Counted from the stretch's first letter, positions 23,647 to 33,136 are shown. The stretch is 64,000 bases of DNA from Halanaerobium saccharolyticum (GCF_003053565.1 NZ_QAXS01000002.1:1-64000), one strand, 5' to 3'. The notes: generated from the sequence alone by a model not told the origin. Numbers and translations are program-made.

Positions 23647-26301
23647 GTGGAAAACTTAGAAAAAACTTATGATCCGGCCAAAACCGAAGATAAATGGTAT
23701 GAGTACTGGCTGGAAAACAATTATTTTGCACCAAGGGAAAAAAGAGAAGATGAGAAGGGGACCTTTAGTATTGTGATGCCTCCCCCAAATATCACAGGTC
23801 AGCTGCATATGGGCCATGCCCTGGATAATACCTTACAGGATATTTTAACCCGCTGGAAGAGAATGCAGGGCTACCGCTCCTTATGGCTGCCCGGTACTGA
23901 CCACGCAAGTATTGCAACTGAGGTTAAAGTTGTAGATAAGATGAGGGAAGAAGGAATAGAAAAGGAAGATATGACCAGGAATGAGTTTTTAGAAAAAGCC
24001 TGGGAGTGGAAGGAAGAATACGGAACCAGAATCACCAATCAGCTCAAAAAAATGGGCTCATCCTGTGACTGGTCCCGGGAGAGATTTACCCTGGATGAAG
24101 GCTGCTCAGATGCGGTAGAAGAAGTTTTTATTAAATTATATGAGGAAGGCTTAATTTACCAGGGAGACTATATTGTTAACTGGTGTCCAAGCTGCCACAC
24201 TACTTTAAGTGATATCGAGGTTGAACACAAAGAGACGGAAGGTAAATTCTATCACTACAAATATCCCTATAAAGACCGGGAGGGCTATATTACAATTGCT
24301 ACCACCAGACCGGAAACAATGCTTGGAGATACTGCAATTGCTGTTCACCCATCTGATGAGCGCTACAAAGATCTGGTTGGAGAAAAGGTAATTGTACCCT
24401 TAGTTAACCGTGAAATCGAAATCATTGCTGATGAATATGTAGACAGTGAATTTGGAACCGGAATGGTTAAGGTAACACCTGCCCATGACCCAAATGACTT
24501 TGAGATCGGCCGCCGCAATGATTTAGAGATTGTGACTGTAATCGATGAAGATGCTAAAATGACCGAAGCTGCCGGTGAAGCTTATGCCGGACTGGACCGC
24601 TATGAGGCCCGCAAAAAGGTAATTGAGGACCTTGAAAAAGAAGGTCTGCTGGTTAAAATTGAAGACCATATGCACAATGTTGGTGAATGCTACCGCTGTG
24701 ATACAGTAATTGAGCCTTTAATTTCCAAGCAGTGGTTTGTTAAGATGCAGCCCCTGGCCGAGCCGGCAATTGAAGCTGTTGAAGATAGCGATATTAATTT
24801 TGTGCCTGACCGCTTTTCCAAAGTATATATGAACTGGATGAATAATATCCGCGACTGGTGTATTTCCCGTCAGCTCTGGTGGGGCCACCGAATTCCGGTT
24901 TATTACTGTAATGACTGTGATGAGGTAATTGTAAGTAAAGAAGAACCTGAGAGCTGTCCCAACTGCGGCAGCACCAATCTGCGTCAGGATGAGGATGTTT
25001 TAGATACCTGGTTCTCATCTGCACTCTGGCCATTTTCAACCTTAGGCTGGCCGGAAGAGACTGCTGACTTAGAGAGCTTTTATCCAACTGATGTCCTGGT
25101 AACCGGTAGAGATATCATTTTCTTCTGGGTGGCTCGGATGATCTTTATGGGACTTAAATTCCAGGATGAAAAACCTTTCTCAGATATCTATATTCACGGT
25201 CTGATTCGTGATGCTCAGGGAAGAAAGATGAGTAAATCCTTAGGTAATGGAATTGATCCTTTAGATATTATCGATCAATTTGGAGCAGATGCGCTGCGCT
25301 TTACCTTGATTACTGGTAATACCCCGGGTAATGATATGCGCTTTAGAGAAGAAAGACTGGAAGCAAGCCGCAACTTTGCCAATAAGATCTGGAATGCTTC
25401 CCGCTTTGTGCTGATGAACCTGGAGGATTTTGAGCTGGAATCTGTTGATGAGGCTGATTTAAAACCAACTCTGGCTGATGACTGGATGCAGAGCCGCTTA
25501 AATACTGTAGCCGGAGAAATTGATGATGCTCTGGAGAGATATAATTTTGGGGAAATGTCAAGCTCCTTATATGATTTTATCTGGAATGAGTTCTGTGACT
25601 GGTATATTGAACTTCTCAAGGCCAGATTATATCAGGATGAAGATCCGAAAGCGAAACTGACAGCCCAGTTTTATGCGCTCAATACTTTAGAAAGTCTGCT
25701 CAGACTGCTGCACCCTGTAATGCCCTTTATCACAGAAGAAATCTGGCAGAAACTGCCGGGAACTGAAGGGACTATTATGCGGGCCCAGTATCCTGAGAAA
25801 AATGAAGAGGATATAAATGCTGCTGCAGTGGAAAAGATGGATCTGGTGATGAGTGTGATCAAGTCTGTTAGAAATATCAGAAATGAAATGAAGGTTAATC
25901 CCGGCCGCAGAATCAAAGCACTGCTTGCTGCACCTGAGGCCAAGCTTGCTATTTTAGAAGAAGGACGAGAATATATTGAAAACTTAGCCCGGATCAAAGA
26001 GCTAAAAATAGGTGGAGATGAGCTTGAGCGACCTGATAAGGTGTCAACTTCTATAGTTAAAGAGGTTGAGGTAATTCTGCCGCTTGAAGGTATGATTGAC
26101 CTGGATAAAGAGATAGAAAGAATGGAAAAAGAAATAGAAGAGATGGATTTTGAAATCAAAAGAGCAGAAGGTAAACTAAATAATGAAGGCTTTGTCAATA
26201 ATGCGCCTGCCGATTTAGTTGAAGGAGAAAAACAGAAACTCAAAGAATACAGAGAAAAGAAAGAAAAGCTGATTGAACGCAAAAAAGAATTAGCTGAGTA
26301 A
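23647..26301 (+). CDS. valS: Valyl-tRNA synthetase
   Basis: Charges tRNA-Val. The 884-residue class I enzyme has the HIGH-type signature PPNITGQLHMGHAL near residue 42 and KMSKS within GRKMSKSLGNG. It also has a CP1 editing domain between them and the WWGHRIPVYYC segment with zinc-type cysteines (CNDCDEV, CPNCGS). The C-terminal ~65 residues form the coiled-coil arm (LDKEIERMEKEIEEMDFEIKR). Start GTG 23647 has GGAGGGG upstream. Expression is controlled by the T-box leader. Confidence 0.98.
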   Translation: MENLEKTYDPAKTEDKWYEYWLENNYFAPREKREDEKGTFSIVMPPPNITGQLHMGHALDNTLQDILTRWKRMQGYRSLWLPGTDHASIATEVKVVDKMREEGIEKEDMTRNEFLEKAWEWKEEYGTRITNQLKKMGSSCDWSRERFTLDEGCSDAVEEVFIKLYEEGLIYQGDYIVNWCPSCHTTLSDIEVEHKETEGKFYHYKYPYKDREGYITIATTRPETMLGDTAIAVHPSDERYKDLVGEKVIVPLVNREIEIIADEYVDSEFGTGMVKVTPAHDPNDFEIGRRNDLEIVTVIDEDAKMTEAAGEAYAGLDRYEARKKVIEDLEKEGLLVKIEDHMHNVGECYRCDTVIEPLISKQWFVKMQPLAEPAIEAVEDSDINFVPDRFSKVYMNWMNNIRDWCISRQLWWGHRIPVYYCNDCDEVIVSKEEPESCPNCGSTNLRQDEDVLDTWFSSALWPFSTLGWPEETADLESFYPTDVLVTGRDIIFFWVARMIFMGLKFQDEKPFSDIYIHGLIRDAQGRKMSKSLGNGIDPLDIIDQFGADALRFTLITGNTPGNDMRFREERLEASRNFANKIWNASRFVLMNLEDFELESVDEADLKPTLADDWMQSRLNTVAGEIDDALERYNFGEMSSSLYDFIWNEFCDWYIELLKARLYQDEDPKAKLTAQFYALNTLESLLRLLHPVMPFITEEIWQKLPGTEGTIMRAQYPEKNEEDINAAAVEKMDLVMSVIKSVRNIRNEMKVNPGRRIKALLAAPEAKLAILEEGREYIENLARIKELKIGGDELERPDKVSTSIVKEVEVILPLEGMIDLDKEIERMEKEIEEMDFEIKRAEGKLNNEGFVNNAPADLVEGEKQKLKEYREKKEKLIERKKELAE

Positions 26302-26313
26302 GTTTAATGTTAA

Positions 26314-26376
26314 GGTACCGGGTCCAAAGCGGTCGTTTTGGACCCGGTACAATAAAACCTTTTTGGACCTGGTTAA
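26314..26376. repeat. Extragenic palindrome, copy 1 (GTACCGGGTCC type)
   Basis: Perfect 14-bp stem GTACCGGGTCCAAA (26315-26328) / TTTGGACCCGGTAC (26337-26350) around an 8-base loop. A third, partial arm (TTTTTGGACCTGGTT) begins at about 26360. It lies just after valS. The motif recurs at 33034 and 36527, always between genes, so it is a dispersed family rather than only a terminator. Confidence 0.7.
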
Positions 26377-26391
26377 AAAGATATAATTCAC

Positions 26392-26417
26392 AAAGGCTGG
26401 CTGTTGCCGGCTTTTTT
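26392..26417 (+). terminator. Intrinsic terminator of valS
   Basis: AAAGGCTGGC and GCCGGCTTTTTT arms with a TGTT loop and T-run, placed after the extragenic palindrome. Confidence 0.8.
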
Positions 26418-26564
26418 ATATTTTTCTTAAATAAATTAATTTTTAATATCGTTATTTTTTAATATTCAAAAAAGGATTTCCAACTTTTAACTAGAATAAA
26501 TTTTATAGAGAAGCCAAATTTTTTGAATATTTTTATATCAGTTGGAAGGGATGAATAATCTATT

Positions 26565-27818
26565 ATGAGAGAATTTTTAGAATTAAATCCCCCGGAGAAA
26601 TTCTGGGAAGAAATTAAATCTTTTTTAAGTAATAAAAGTTTGAGCAGAGAAAAATTAAATCTGGAAAATTCTTTAGGCAGAATTCTGGCAGAAGATATCT
26701 TTTCTCCAGTTGATCTGCCTCCTTTTAGCCGCTCTACAGTTGATGGTTATGCGGTCAAAGCTGCTGATACAGCTGGAGCTTCAGCTTCGATGCCGACCTA
26801 TTTTGAGATTGCAGGCAGTATAGAAATGGGGAAGGGAACTGAACTGAAGTTAAAAAATGGTCAGGCAGCAGCTATTCCAACGGGTGGAATGCTGCCAGAA
26901 GGTGCAGATGCGGTTTTAATGATTGAAGACACAGAAAAAATTGATGAAAATACAATTGAGAGCTTTAAATCACTGGCAGCAGGCGAAAACCTGGTTCAGA
27001 AGGCAGAAGACATAGCTGCAGGTGAATTACTCTTTAAAAAGGGGCATAAGCTAATGGCCCGCGATATTGGAGCACTTGCTGGACTCGGGATCACTGAATT
27101 TAATGCTTTCAGCAGGGCAGAGGTCTCAGTTATTTCTACTGGAGACGAATTAATTTCAGCAGAGGCTGAAGCAGATGCCGGTCAAATTAGAGATATTAAC
27201 AGTTATTCTATAACTTCTTATTTGAATAAAATTGGAGCAGCTGCCAAAAAAGTGGGAATAGTAGAAGATAAATTTGAAAAACTAAAAGAAGCTGTCAAAA
27301 ATGAGCTGGGTCAGGATTTAGTCCTGATATCAGGCGGCAGCTCAGTTGGAATCAAGGATATGACCATTGATCTGCTTAATTCTTTAGGAGAGCCCGGAGT
27401 TCTCCTGCACGGCCTGGCAATTAAACCAGGTAAACCGACAATTTTAGCAGTTATTGAGGATACAATTGTTATTGGTCTTCCCGGCCATCCAGCATCTGCC
27501 TGGACAGTTAATAATATTTTAGTTGCCGAGATTGTAAGGGTATTAAATGGCGAAAAAGAAGCAGCTGAAATTGGAATTAAAGAGAATAAATATCCAATCA
27601 AAGCTCAATTAACAAGAAGTCTGGTTTCAGATAAGGGACGAGAAGAATATATTCCGGTTAGAATTATCAAAGAAAATAACAAATTGTTGGCAGAACCTCT
27701 GCTGGGAAAATCAAGTCTAATAACCAATTTAGCCCATGGCGATGCTCTTTTGCGAGTTCCCAGAAATCAGGAGGGGAAAGAAAAAGGAGAGTTAGTTGAG
27801 CTGACTCTGATTGAATAA
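26565..27818 (+). CDS. moeA: Molybdopterin molybdenumtransferase MoeA
   Basis: Inserts molybdate into adenylylated molybdopterin. The 417-residue protein has all MoeA landmarks: LPPFSRSTVDGYAVKA, PTGGMLPEGADAVLMIED, the MogA-like core SGGSSVGIKDMT, HGLAIKPGKPT and GLPGHPASAWTV, with the short C-terminal domain IV. The ribosome site GGAAGGG is 14 bases from the ATG, unusually far, so translation may be weak. It heads a run of seven co-directional cofactor genes to 33018. Confidence 0.95.
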   Translation: MREFLELNPPEKFWEEIKSFLSNKSLSREKLNLENSLGRILAEDIFSPVDLPPFSRSTVDGYAVKAADTAGASASMPTYFEIAGSIEMGKGTELKLKNGQAAAIPTGGMLPEGADAVLMIEDTEKIDENTIESFKSLAAGENLVQKAEDIAAGELLFKKGHKLMARDIGALAGLGITEFNAFSRAEVSVISTGDELISAEAEADAGQIRDINSYSITSYLNKIGAAAKKVGIVEDKFEKLKEAVKNELGQDLVLISGGSSVGIKDMTIDLLNSLGEPGVLLHGLAIKPGKPTILAVIEDTIVIGLPGHPASAWTVNNILVAEIVRVLNGEKEAAEIGIKENKYPIKAQLTRSLVSDKGREEYIPVRIIKENNKLLAEPLLGKSSLITNLAHGDALLRVPRNQEGKEKGELVELTLIE

Positions 27819-27893
27819 GATTAATAACAGGTCCAATCTAAAAATATATTGATTTGTTGATTTAAATAAATAGTTAAAGAGAGGAATTAGGCT

Positions 27894-29807
27894 ATGGTAA
27901 AAAAATACTTAGATAAAATATCACTTGCTGATGCTCTAAAAAAATTAAAAAACAATTTTAAAGATTTAAGAACAGCGACTGAAAAAATCAAAACTACTGC
28001 AGCTGAGGGGAGAGTTAGCGCAGAGGCAGTTAAAGCTGCCCGCTCAGCTCCGGATTATTATGCTTCGGCAATGGACGGAATAGCAGTTAAAGCTCAGCTG
28101 ACTGCAGGTGCCAGCGAGAGAAATCCAGTTCAATTAAAAATTGGCAGAGATGCAGTAGCTGTAGATACCGGGGACCCGATTCCGGAGCAGTTTAATGCAG
28201 TAATAAAAATTGAAGAAGTAAATCAGATTGATCAAAACACATATCAGATTGAAAAGGGAGTTCCAGCCTGGAATCACATTCGCTCGATCGGAGAGAGTGC
28301 GGTTAAAGGGAATCTTTTAGTTACAACAGCTCACCGGATAAAAGATTATGATATTGGTGCCCTGTTGGAAGCGGGAGTAACAGAAGTTGAGGTTTATCAG
28401 AAACCGCAGATTACAATAATTCCAACCGGAGATGAACTGGTTGAAGCCGAAGCAGCTCCAAAAAGAGGAGAATTAGTAGAATTTAATTCTCAGATGGTGA
28501 GGGCTGCCTTAAAAAAATGGGGCGCAGAGGTCAAAATCTCGGATATAATTCCCGATCAGAAGAATTTAATTGAAAAAGCTCTAACAGCAGCGGCAGAAAA
28601 AAGTGATATGCTTATTGTTCTCTCCGGTTCTTCAGCCGGCAGAGGAGACTATACAATTGATATTTTGAAAGAAAAGGGAGAAATTTTATTTCACGGTGTA
28701 AATATAATGCCCGGCAAACCATTGATAGCAGCTGAAATAGACGGGAAGCCAGTTTTTGGGCTGCCTGGCTACCCACTTTCTGCCTGGCTTGATAATCAGC
28801 TATTTGTTCGGGAACTGGTATCTCAGCTGCAGGGAATACAGGCAGCTGATTTTAATCAAATTGAAGCTGAAGTAAAAAGAAAAGTTCCCTCTGATATTGG
28901 TCTGGAGGAATTTTTGCGGGTTAACTTAACTGTTGATGCTGAGGGTAAGTATACAGCAGTACCTTTAAAAAGAGGTTCATCAGCTATGGAATCAATTTTA
29001 AAGGCTGATGGAATTATGCGGATTGCCGAAAATAAAGAAGGTCTGCATCCAGGTGATAAGGCGCCCGTGATTTTATTAAAGGAAAAAAATAAAATAAAAA
29101 ATGATTTACTTTTAATCGGCAGCCATGATCTGAGCCTGGATTTAATCAGGAATCAGCTGCACCAAAAAAATTATAATTTTGATTTAAAACTGCAGACAGT
29201 TGGCTCAATGGCAGGTTTAACTGCTCTCCGCCGGGGAGAATCACAGCTGGCTGGAGCCCATCTGCTTGACCCGGAAACTGGAGAATATAATATTTCGTAT
29301 TTGCAGAGGTTTTTTAAAGGCGAAAAACTGGTAGTTCTTAATCTCGTCCACCGGGAGCAGGGCTTATACCTCAAACCGGGTAATCCCAAAAAGATCAATG
29401 CTCTCCAGGACTTAACCGAAGCCGAGATTAATTATATTAACCGACAGCGGGGTGCGGGCACCAGAGTTTTATTTGATTATTTGCTGGCAGAAAACGGAAT
29501 TGAACCAGAGCAAATATCAGGTTATGAAAAAGAAGAATTTACCCATATCGCTGCAGCAGCAGCTGTTGGCAGAGGTTCAGCAGATGCAGCTTTAGGTATT
29601 CGGGCTGCAGCAGAAGTTATGGAAGTTGATTTTCTGCCCCTGGCGGAGGAAAGGTATGATCTAATATTCCGGGAAGAAATTCTGGAGCAGCCCCAAATTC
29701 AGGCTTTAATAGAATTGATTAGTCAGGATCAGCTGAAAACTGAAATTGAAAAATTGGGCGGTTATCAGTGCCGAAATACCGGAGAAATTAAAATTCTGGA
29801 TTTATAA
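27894..29807 (+). CDS. MoeA fused to a periplasmic-binding-protein-like (LysR substrate-type) domain
   Basis: A 637-residue fusion. Residues 1-~400 are a second MoeA (APDYYASAMDGIAVKA, DTGDPIPEQFNAV, LSGSSAGRGDYT, HGVNIMPGKPLIA, GLPGYPLSAW). Residues ~403-630 are a PBP-like ligand-binding domain (LLLIGSHDLSLDLIRNQL, GSMAGLTALRRGESQLAGAHLLD, NRQRGAGTRVLFDYLL). Similar fusions occur in anaerobes and archaea that handle molybdenum or tungsten. The extra domain may bind oxyanion or a cofactor intermediate, which is inference. Divergence from the neighbouring moeA suggests the two copies have different metal or step preferences. Confidence 0.93.
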   Translation: MVKKYLDKISLADALKKLKNNFKDLRTATEKIKTTAAEGRVSAEAVKAARSAPDYYASAMDGIAVKAQLTAGASERNPVQLKIGRDAVAVDTGDPIPEQFNAVIKIEEVNQIDQNTYQIEKGVPAWNHIRSIGESAVKGNLLVTTAHRIKDYDIGALLEAGVTEVEVYQKPQITIIPTGDELVEAEAAPKRGELVEFNSQMVRAALKKWGAEVKISDIIPDQKNLIEKALTAAAEKSDMLIVLSGSSAGRGDYTIDILKEKGEILFHGVNIMPGKPLIAAEIDGKPVFGLPGYPLSAWLDNQLFVRELVSQLQGIQAADFNQIEAEVKRKVPSDIGLEEFLRVNLTVDAEGKYTAVPLKRGSSAMESILKADGIMRIAENKEGLHPGDKAPVILLKEKNKIKNDLLLIGSHDLSLDLIRNQLHQKNYNFDLKLQTVGSMAGLTALRRGESQLAGAHLLDPETGEYNISYLQRFFKGEKLVVLNLVHREQGLYLKPGNPKKINALQDLTEAEINYINRQRGAGTRVLFDYLLAENGIEPEQISGYEKEEFTHIAAAAAVGRGSADAALGIRAAAEVMEVDFLPLAEERYDLIFREEILEQPQIQALIELISQDQLKTEIEKLGGYQCRNTGEIKILDL

Positions 29808-29820
29808 TGGAGGCCACAAA

Positions 29821-30780
29821 ATGCAGAAACTAAATGATCAGCTGGGTCGAGAAATAGATTACTTAAGAATCTCAATAACTGACCGCTGCAACCTCCGCTG
29901 CCGCTACTGTATGCCGGCAGAAGGAGTCGAAAATAAAGATCATCAGGATATTTTAAGCTATGAAGAAATTTTAAAAATTGTAGAAACTGGAATTAAGTTG
30001 GGTATCAAAAAAGTTAGAATTACCGGAGGAGAGCCTCTGGTGCGGCTGGGGGTAGAAGATTTCATCTCAGATTTAAACAGGCTTCAGTTAGATGATATCT
30101 CTATGACTTCAAATGCAGTTTTACTCTCAGAAAAAGCTCAGCAGTTAAAAAAGGCAGGTCTGGATCGAATAAATATCAGTCTGGATACTCTTAAACCAGA
30201 AAAATTCAAAAAAATTACAAGAAGAGACAATCTGGCTGAGGTATTAAAAGGGATTAGTGCGGCTTTAAATGCCGGTCTGGATCCAGTCAAATTAAATGTT
30301 GTTGTCATGCGCGGAGTCAATGATGATGAATTATTTGACTTTGTTGAACTAAGCCGAAAGAAAAATTTGAGCATCAGATTTATAGAATATATGCCCTTAG
30401 GTGGGGAGGCTGAAGCAGAAAAATTTATCAGCACAAAGGAAATCAAAGAACTAATCAGTGAAAAATATCAACTTCTGCCTGCAGTCAGTAAGGGTAGTGG
30501 ACCGGCAGTCTATTTTAAGATTGAAGGAGCAGCAGGAAAGCTCGGCTTTATTTCAGCTCTAAGTGAACATTTCTGCAGCAGCTGTAATCGCCTGCGCCTG
30601 ACTGCCGATGGCAAGTTTAAACCATGCCTGGCATCAAATCAGGAAGTTAAATTAGCCGGTATTAATGAAAAAGAAATCATCGCTGCTTACAGGCAGGCCT
30701 TAAAAATTAAACCTGCCTGTCATAATCTTAATTTTGAGCAGCAGGATTACAGCAGAAATATGTCCCAGATCGGAGGCTAA
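29821..30780 (+). CDS. moaA: GTP 3',8-cyclase MoaA (radical SAM)
   Basis: Catalyses the first step of molybdopterin synthesis with S-adenosylmethionine. A 319-residue protein with the radical SAM cluster TDRCNLRCRYCMP and a second C-terminal cluster CSSCNRLRL...FKPC. The SAM-binding TGGEPLVR and the GTP-region pieces are intact. The ATG at 29821 follows GGAGG by 8 bases. A longer open frame back to 29746 overlaps the previous gene and is rejected. The stop precedes the moaC start by 7 bases. Confidence 0.95.
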   Translation: MQKLNDQLGREIDYLRISITDRCNLRCRYCMPAEGVENKDHQDILSYEEILKIVETGIKLGIKKVRITGGEPLVRLGVEDFISDLNRLQLDDISMTSNAVLLSEKAQQLKKAGLDRINISLDTLKPEKFKKITRRDNLAEVLKGISAALNAGLDPVKLNVVVMRGVNDDELFDFVELSRKKNLSIRFIEYMPLGGEAEAEKFISTKEIKELISEKYQLLPAVSKGSGPAVYFKIEGAAGKLGFISALSEHFCSSCNRLRLTADGKFKPCLASNQEVKLAGINEKEIIAAYRQALKIKPACHNLNFEQQDYSRNMSQIGG

Positions 30781-30787
30781 AATAAAG

Positions 30788-31282
30788 ATGAGTGAAGATA
30801 ATTCAAAAAAAGAATTTTCCCATATAGATCAAAATGGCAGGGTAAAAATGGTAGATGTTTCAAAGAAGGAAATAAGTGAGCGTACAGCCAGAGCAGCTGG
30901 CGAAATCAAAATGAAGCCAGAGACTTTAAAGAAGATTAAAAAGGGTAATTTAAAAAAAGGAGCTGTTATTGAAACAGCCAGGATAGCAGGAATTACCGGG
31001 GCCAAAAAGACTTCAGATTTAATTCCAATGTGCCATCCCCTGCTTTTAAGCAGCATTAAAGTAGACTTTGACCTTGATTTTAAAGATAAAATAATAATTA
31101 CAGCAGAAGTTAAAAACAGCGGCCAGACAGGAGTTGAGATGGAGGCTCTGACGGCTGTAAATCTGGCAGCTCTGACAATTTATGATATGGCCAAAGCAGT
31201 TGATAAGTCGATGGAAATCAATAATATTAGACTAATTTATAAAGCCGGAGGGAAGAGTGGAATCTATGAGCGAGCAGAATAA
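30788..31282 (+). CDS. moaC: Cyclic pyranopterin monophosphate synthase MoaC
   Basis: Converts the MoaA product to cyclic pyranopterin monophosphate. It has 164 residues with the signature LIPMCHPLLLSSIKVD, the catalytic-region MEALTAVNLAALTIYDMAKAVDKSM and IRLIYKAGGKSG. Start ATG 30788 is preferred, as it lies 11 bases from GGAGG in the end of moaA. The longer frame from 30734 overlaps moaA without a site. No moaD or moaE gene lies in the window for the next step. Confidence 0.95.
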   Translation: MSEDNSKKEFSHIDQNGRVKMVDVSKKEISERTARAAGEIKMKPETLKKIKKGNLKKGAVIETARIAGITGAKKTSDLIPMCHPLLLSSIKVDFDLDFKDKIIITAEVKNSGQTGVEMEALTAVNLAALTIYDMAKAVDKSMEINNIRLIYKAGGKSGIYERAE

Positions 31283-31790
31283 CTTCAAAATAAAAACAGC
31301 AGTTTTAACTATCAGTGACAAGGGCTCAAGAGGTGAAAGAAAAGATTTGAGCGGACCGGTAATTAAAGAAATGATGGAAAATATCGGGGCAGAAATTGTC
31401 TACGAAGAAATAATTGCCGATGAAAAAGCAGAGATTGAGGAGACTTTAAGCAGGATTGCTGACCAGAAAAAAGCTGATTTAATTTTAACTACCGGGGGCA
31501 CCGGCTTTGCTAAAAGAGATATTACTCCAGAAGCAACTCTGGCGGTTATCGAAAAAGAGGTGCCTGGAATCCCGGAAAAAATTAGAGCAGATACAATTTC
31601 CATCACCCCTCAGGCTGCACTCTCTCGGGCCAGAGCGGGTATCAGAAAACAGACTTTAATTATTAACTTTCCCGGCAGTCCCAAAGCAGTCCGTGAATGT
31701 CTTGAGGCAGTAATCGAAATTATTCCTCACGGTGTTAAAATCTTAAAGGGAGAAATAACCGAACATCAGCACAGTCATAAAAATAAATAA
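31266..31790 (+). CDS. MogA/MoaB family molybdopterin adenylyltransferase
   Basis: A 174-residue protein that adenylylates molybdopterin before MoeA acts. Landmarks: TISDKGSRGERKDLSGP near the start, LTTGGTGFAKRDITPEAT in the pterin-binding loop and INFPGSPKAVRECLE. Start ATG 31266 overlaps the moaC end by 17 bases. A GTG at 31257 is also in frame, with GGAGGG nearby, so three more residues are possible. MogA and MoaB cannot be told apart here by sequence alone. Confidence 0.92.
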   Translation: MSEQNNFKIKTAVLTISDKGSRGERKDLSGPVIKEMMENIGAEIVYEEIIADEKAEIEETLSRIADQKKADLILTTGGTGFAKRDITPEATLAVIEKEVPGIPEKIRADTISITPQAALSRARAGIRKQTLIINFPGSPKAVRECLEAVIEIIPHGVKILKGEITEHQHSHKNK

Positions 31791-31807
31791 ATTAAGAGGT
31801 GTGGTAA

Positions 31808-32245
31808 ATGGAAGCAAGAGTAAAGGCAGTTTGTTTGAGTGAAGAAAAGGGAACAACCAAAAAAGTAATTAATAAAGGTGAGCTGCTTGAAAATTATGGG
31901 CTTCAAGGTGATGCTCATGCCGGTAAATGGCACCGACAGCTTAGCTTATTAGACAGCAGCAGCATAGATAAGATGCGGGGTCAGGGCTATGAACTCAATT
32001 TTGGTGATTTTGCCGAAAACATTACAACTGAAGGTCTAGAGAATTTATTTGAACTCCCTGTGGGTCAGCAGCTCAGAATTAATGGAGAGATTTTACTGGA
32101 AATAACTCAGATCGGAAAAAAATGCCACCACGACTGTGAGATCAGGCAGACAATTGGAGACTGTGTAATGCCCAGAGAAGGAGTTTTTGCCAGAGTAATT
32201 AAAGGTGGAGAAGTTAAAGCCGGCGATAAAATAGAAATTCTGTAG
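31808..32245 (+). CDS. MOSC domain protein
   Basis: A 145-residue stand-alone MOSC (molybdenum cofactor sulfurase C-terminal) domain, a beta-barrel that carries Moco or sulfur. Recognised by GLQGDAHAGKWHRQLSLLD, the TEGLENLFELPVGQQL stretch and GKKCHHDCEIRQTIGDCVMPREGVFARV. The last contains the conserved cysteine region thought to bind sulfur or the cofactor. It lies 18 bases after mog, with a good AGAGGTG site, and so belongs to the Moco operon. Comparable MOSC genes are common neighbours of moaC and mog in anaerobes. Confidence 0.92.
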   Translation: MEARVKAVCLSEEKGTTKKVINKGELLENYGLQGDAHAGKWHRQLSLLDSSSIDKMRGQGYELNFGDFAENITTEGLENLFELPVGQQLRINGEILLEITQIGKKCHHDCEIRQTIGDCVMPREGVFARVIKGGEVKAGDKIEIL

Positions 32246-32412
32246 CCTCAGCTCAGAATAATCATTAAAACAGTGGGGATATAAAATATTTTTGACTAAG
32301 ATTTGATTTTTTACTGATAATCCCTTACTATTTTATTGGGAAGATCTCTTTCTGGTGAAAAATAACACAATTGATTTTAACCAATAAATTGAATCTATAA
32401 GGAGGAATAATT

Positions 32413-33018
32413 ATGGAAATGATAGGAGTCAGCGCTTCTGCCAGTAAGGCTGGTAAGACGACTTTAATTTCCTTAATGTTAGAAGACAGCTGTGCCAAAA
32501 CAGCAGTTATCAAAACATCGATCAATAATGAACTTGATCAATATAAGGTGATTAATGATCCAAAAATAATTAATCAGGCAGGTACAGATACAGCAAGAGT
32601 TGTTGAGCATGGAGCTGATAAAGTAATACTTTTAGAGAGTCCTGCAGCAGAACTGCCGAGTGCCTACCAGCTGGCCCGCAACCTTCTCGATGATGATATA
32701 GACAGACTTTTTATCGAAGGAAATACGATTATTAATTTTTTGAATCCGGATCTGCTTTTTTATTTAGAAAATAAAGATGAACCAGAAAAGGAATCAGCTA
32801 AAATGGTAAAAAACAGAGCAAATATCAAGATTAACACCAATACCCTACTTTCTGCAGGGAAGCTCAATGGACTGCCCTTTATAATTCAGCCCGAAAAAAT
32901 GACCTGTTATCAGGCTCATCTCTTAGCTGATTTACTTAAAATGTCTGTTCCTCAGATCGGTAAAATTGTTAAAGAACAGGATGTAAAAATAGTGAAATGT
33001 CAGTTGGGTTTATTCTAA
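32413..33018 (+). CDS. MobB-like P-loop nucleotide-binding protein
   Basis: A 201-residue protein with a Walker A near the start (SASKAGKTTLI). A region follows with TDTARVVEHGADKVILLESPA, which resembles the GTP-binding MobB family used with MobA. It lacks the usual H-x-H and D-T-x-R spacing seen in many MobB proteins, and the C-terminal ~70 residues are unlike E. coli MobB. Its position after the MOSC gene supports a cofactor role. It has its own AAGGAGG site. An extragenic palindrome follows. Confidence 0.65.
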   Translation: MEMIGVSASASKAGKTTLISLMLEDSCAKTAVIKTSINNELDQYKVINDPKIINQAGTDTARVVEHGADKVILLESPAAELPSAYQLARNLLDDDIDRLFIEGNTIINFLNPDLLFYLENKDEPEKESAKMVKNRANIKINTNTLLSAGKLNGLPFIIQPEKMTCYQAHLLADLLKMSVPQIGKIVKEQDVKIVKCQLGLF

Positions 33019-33033
33019 TCTAAAATGAATGCT

Positions 33034-33114
33034 GGTACCGGGTACCTGGAAATATTTAGCAAAAACAAATCCTGTTATCAAATAAATTCCAGATATTTCT
33101 AAGTACCCGGTACC
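33034..33114. repeat. Extragenic palindrome, copy 2
   Basis: An 81-base inverted repeat whose outer arms begin GGTACCGGGTAC (33034-33045 and its complement ending at 33114). They stay mostly paired for about 26 positions through GAAATAT. GGTACCGGGTACC in the left arm is itself self-complementary. Central loop ~29 bases. It lies between the mobB-like gene and the fabH promoter. Confidence 0.7.
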
Positions 33115-33136
33115 CTTATTATTTTTTTTGCTAAAC

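Noticed and set aside
25671-26282. 203-codon minus-strand ORF opposite the end of valS
   Set aside because: Ser/Ile-rich shadow of the valS coiled coil; no independent support.
26551-26568. Five-codon ORF overlapping the moeA start (ATGA)
   Set aside because: Its ribosome site would abut the start with no spacer; likely chance in AT-rich DNA.
30734-30787. N-terminal extension of moaC
   Set aside because: Overlaps the end of moaA with no site; ATG 30788 gives the normal MoaC length.
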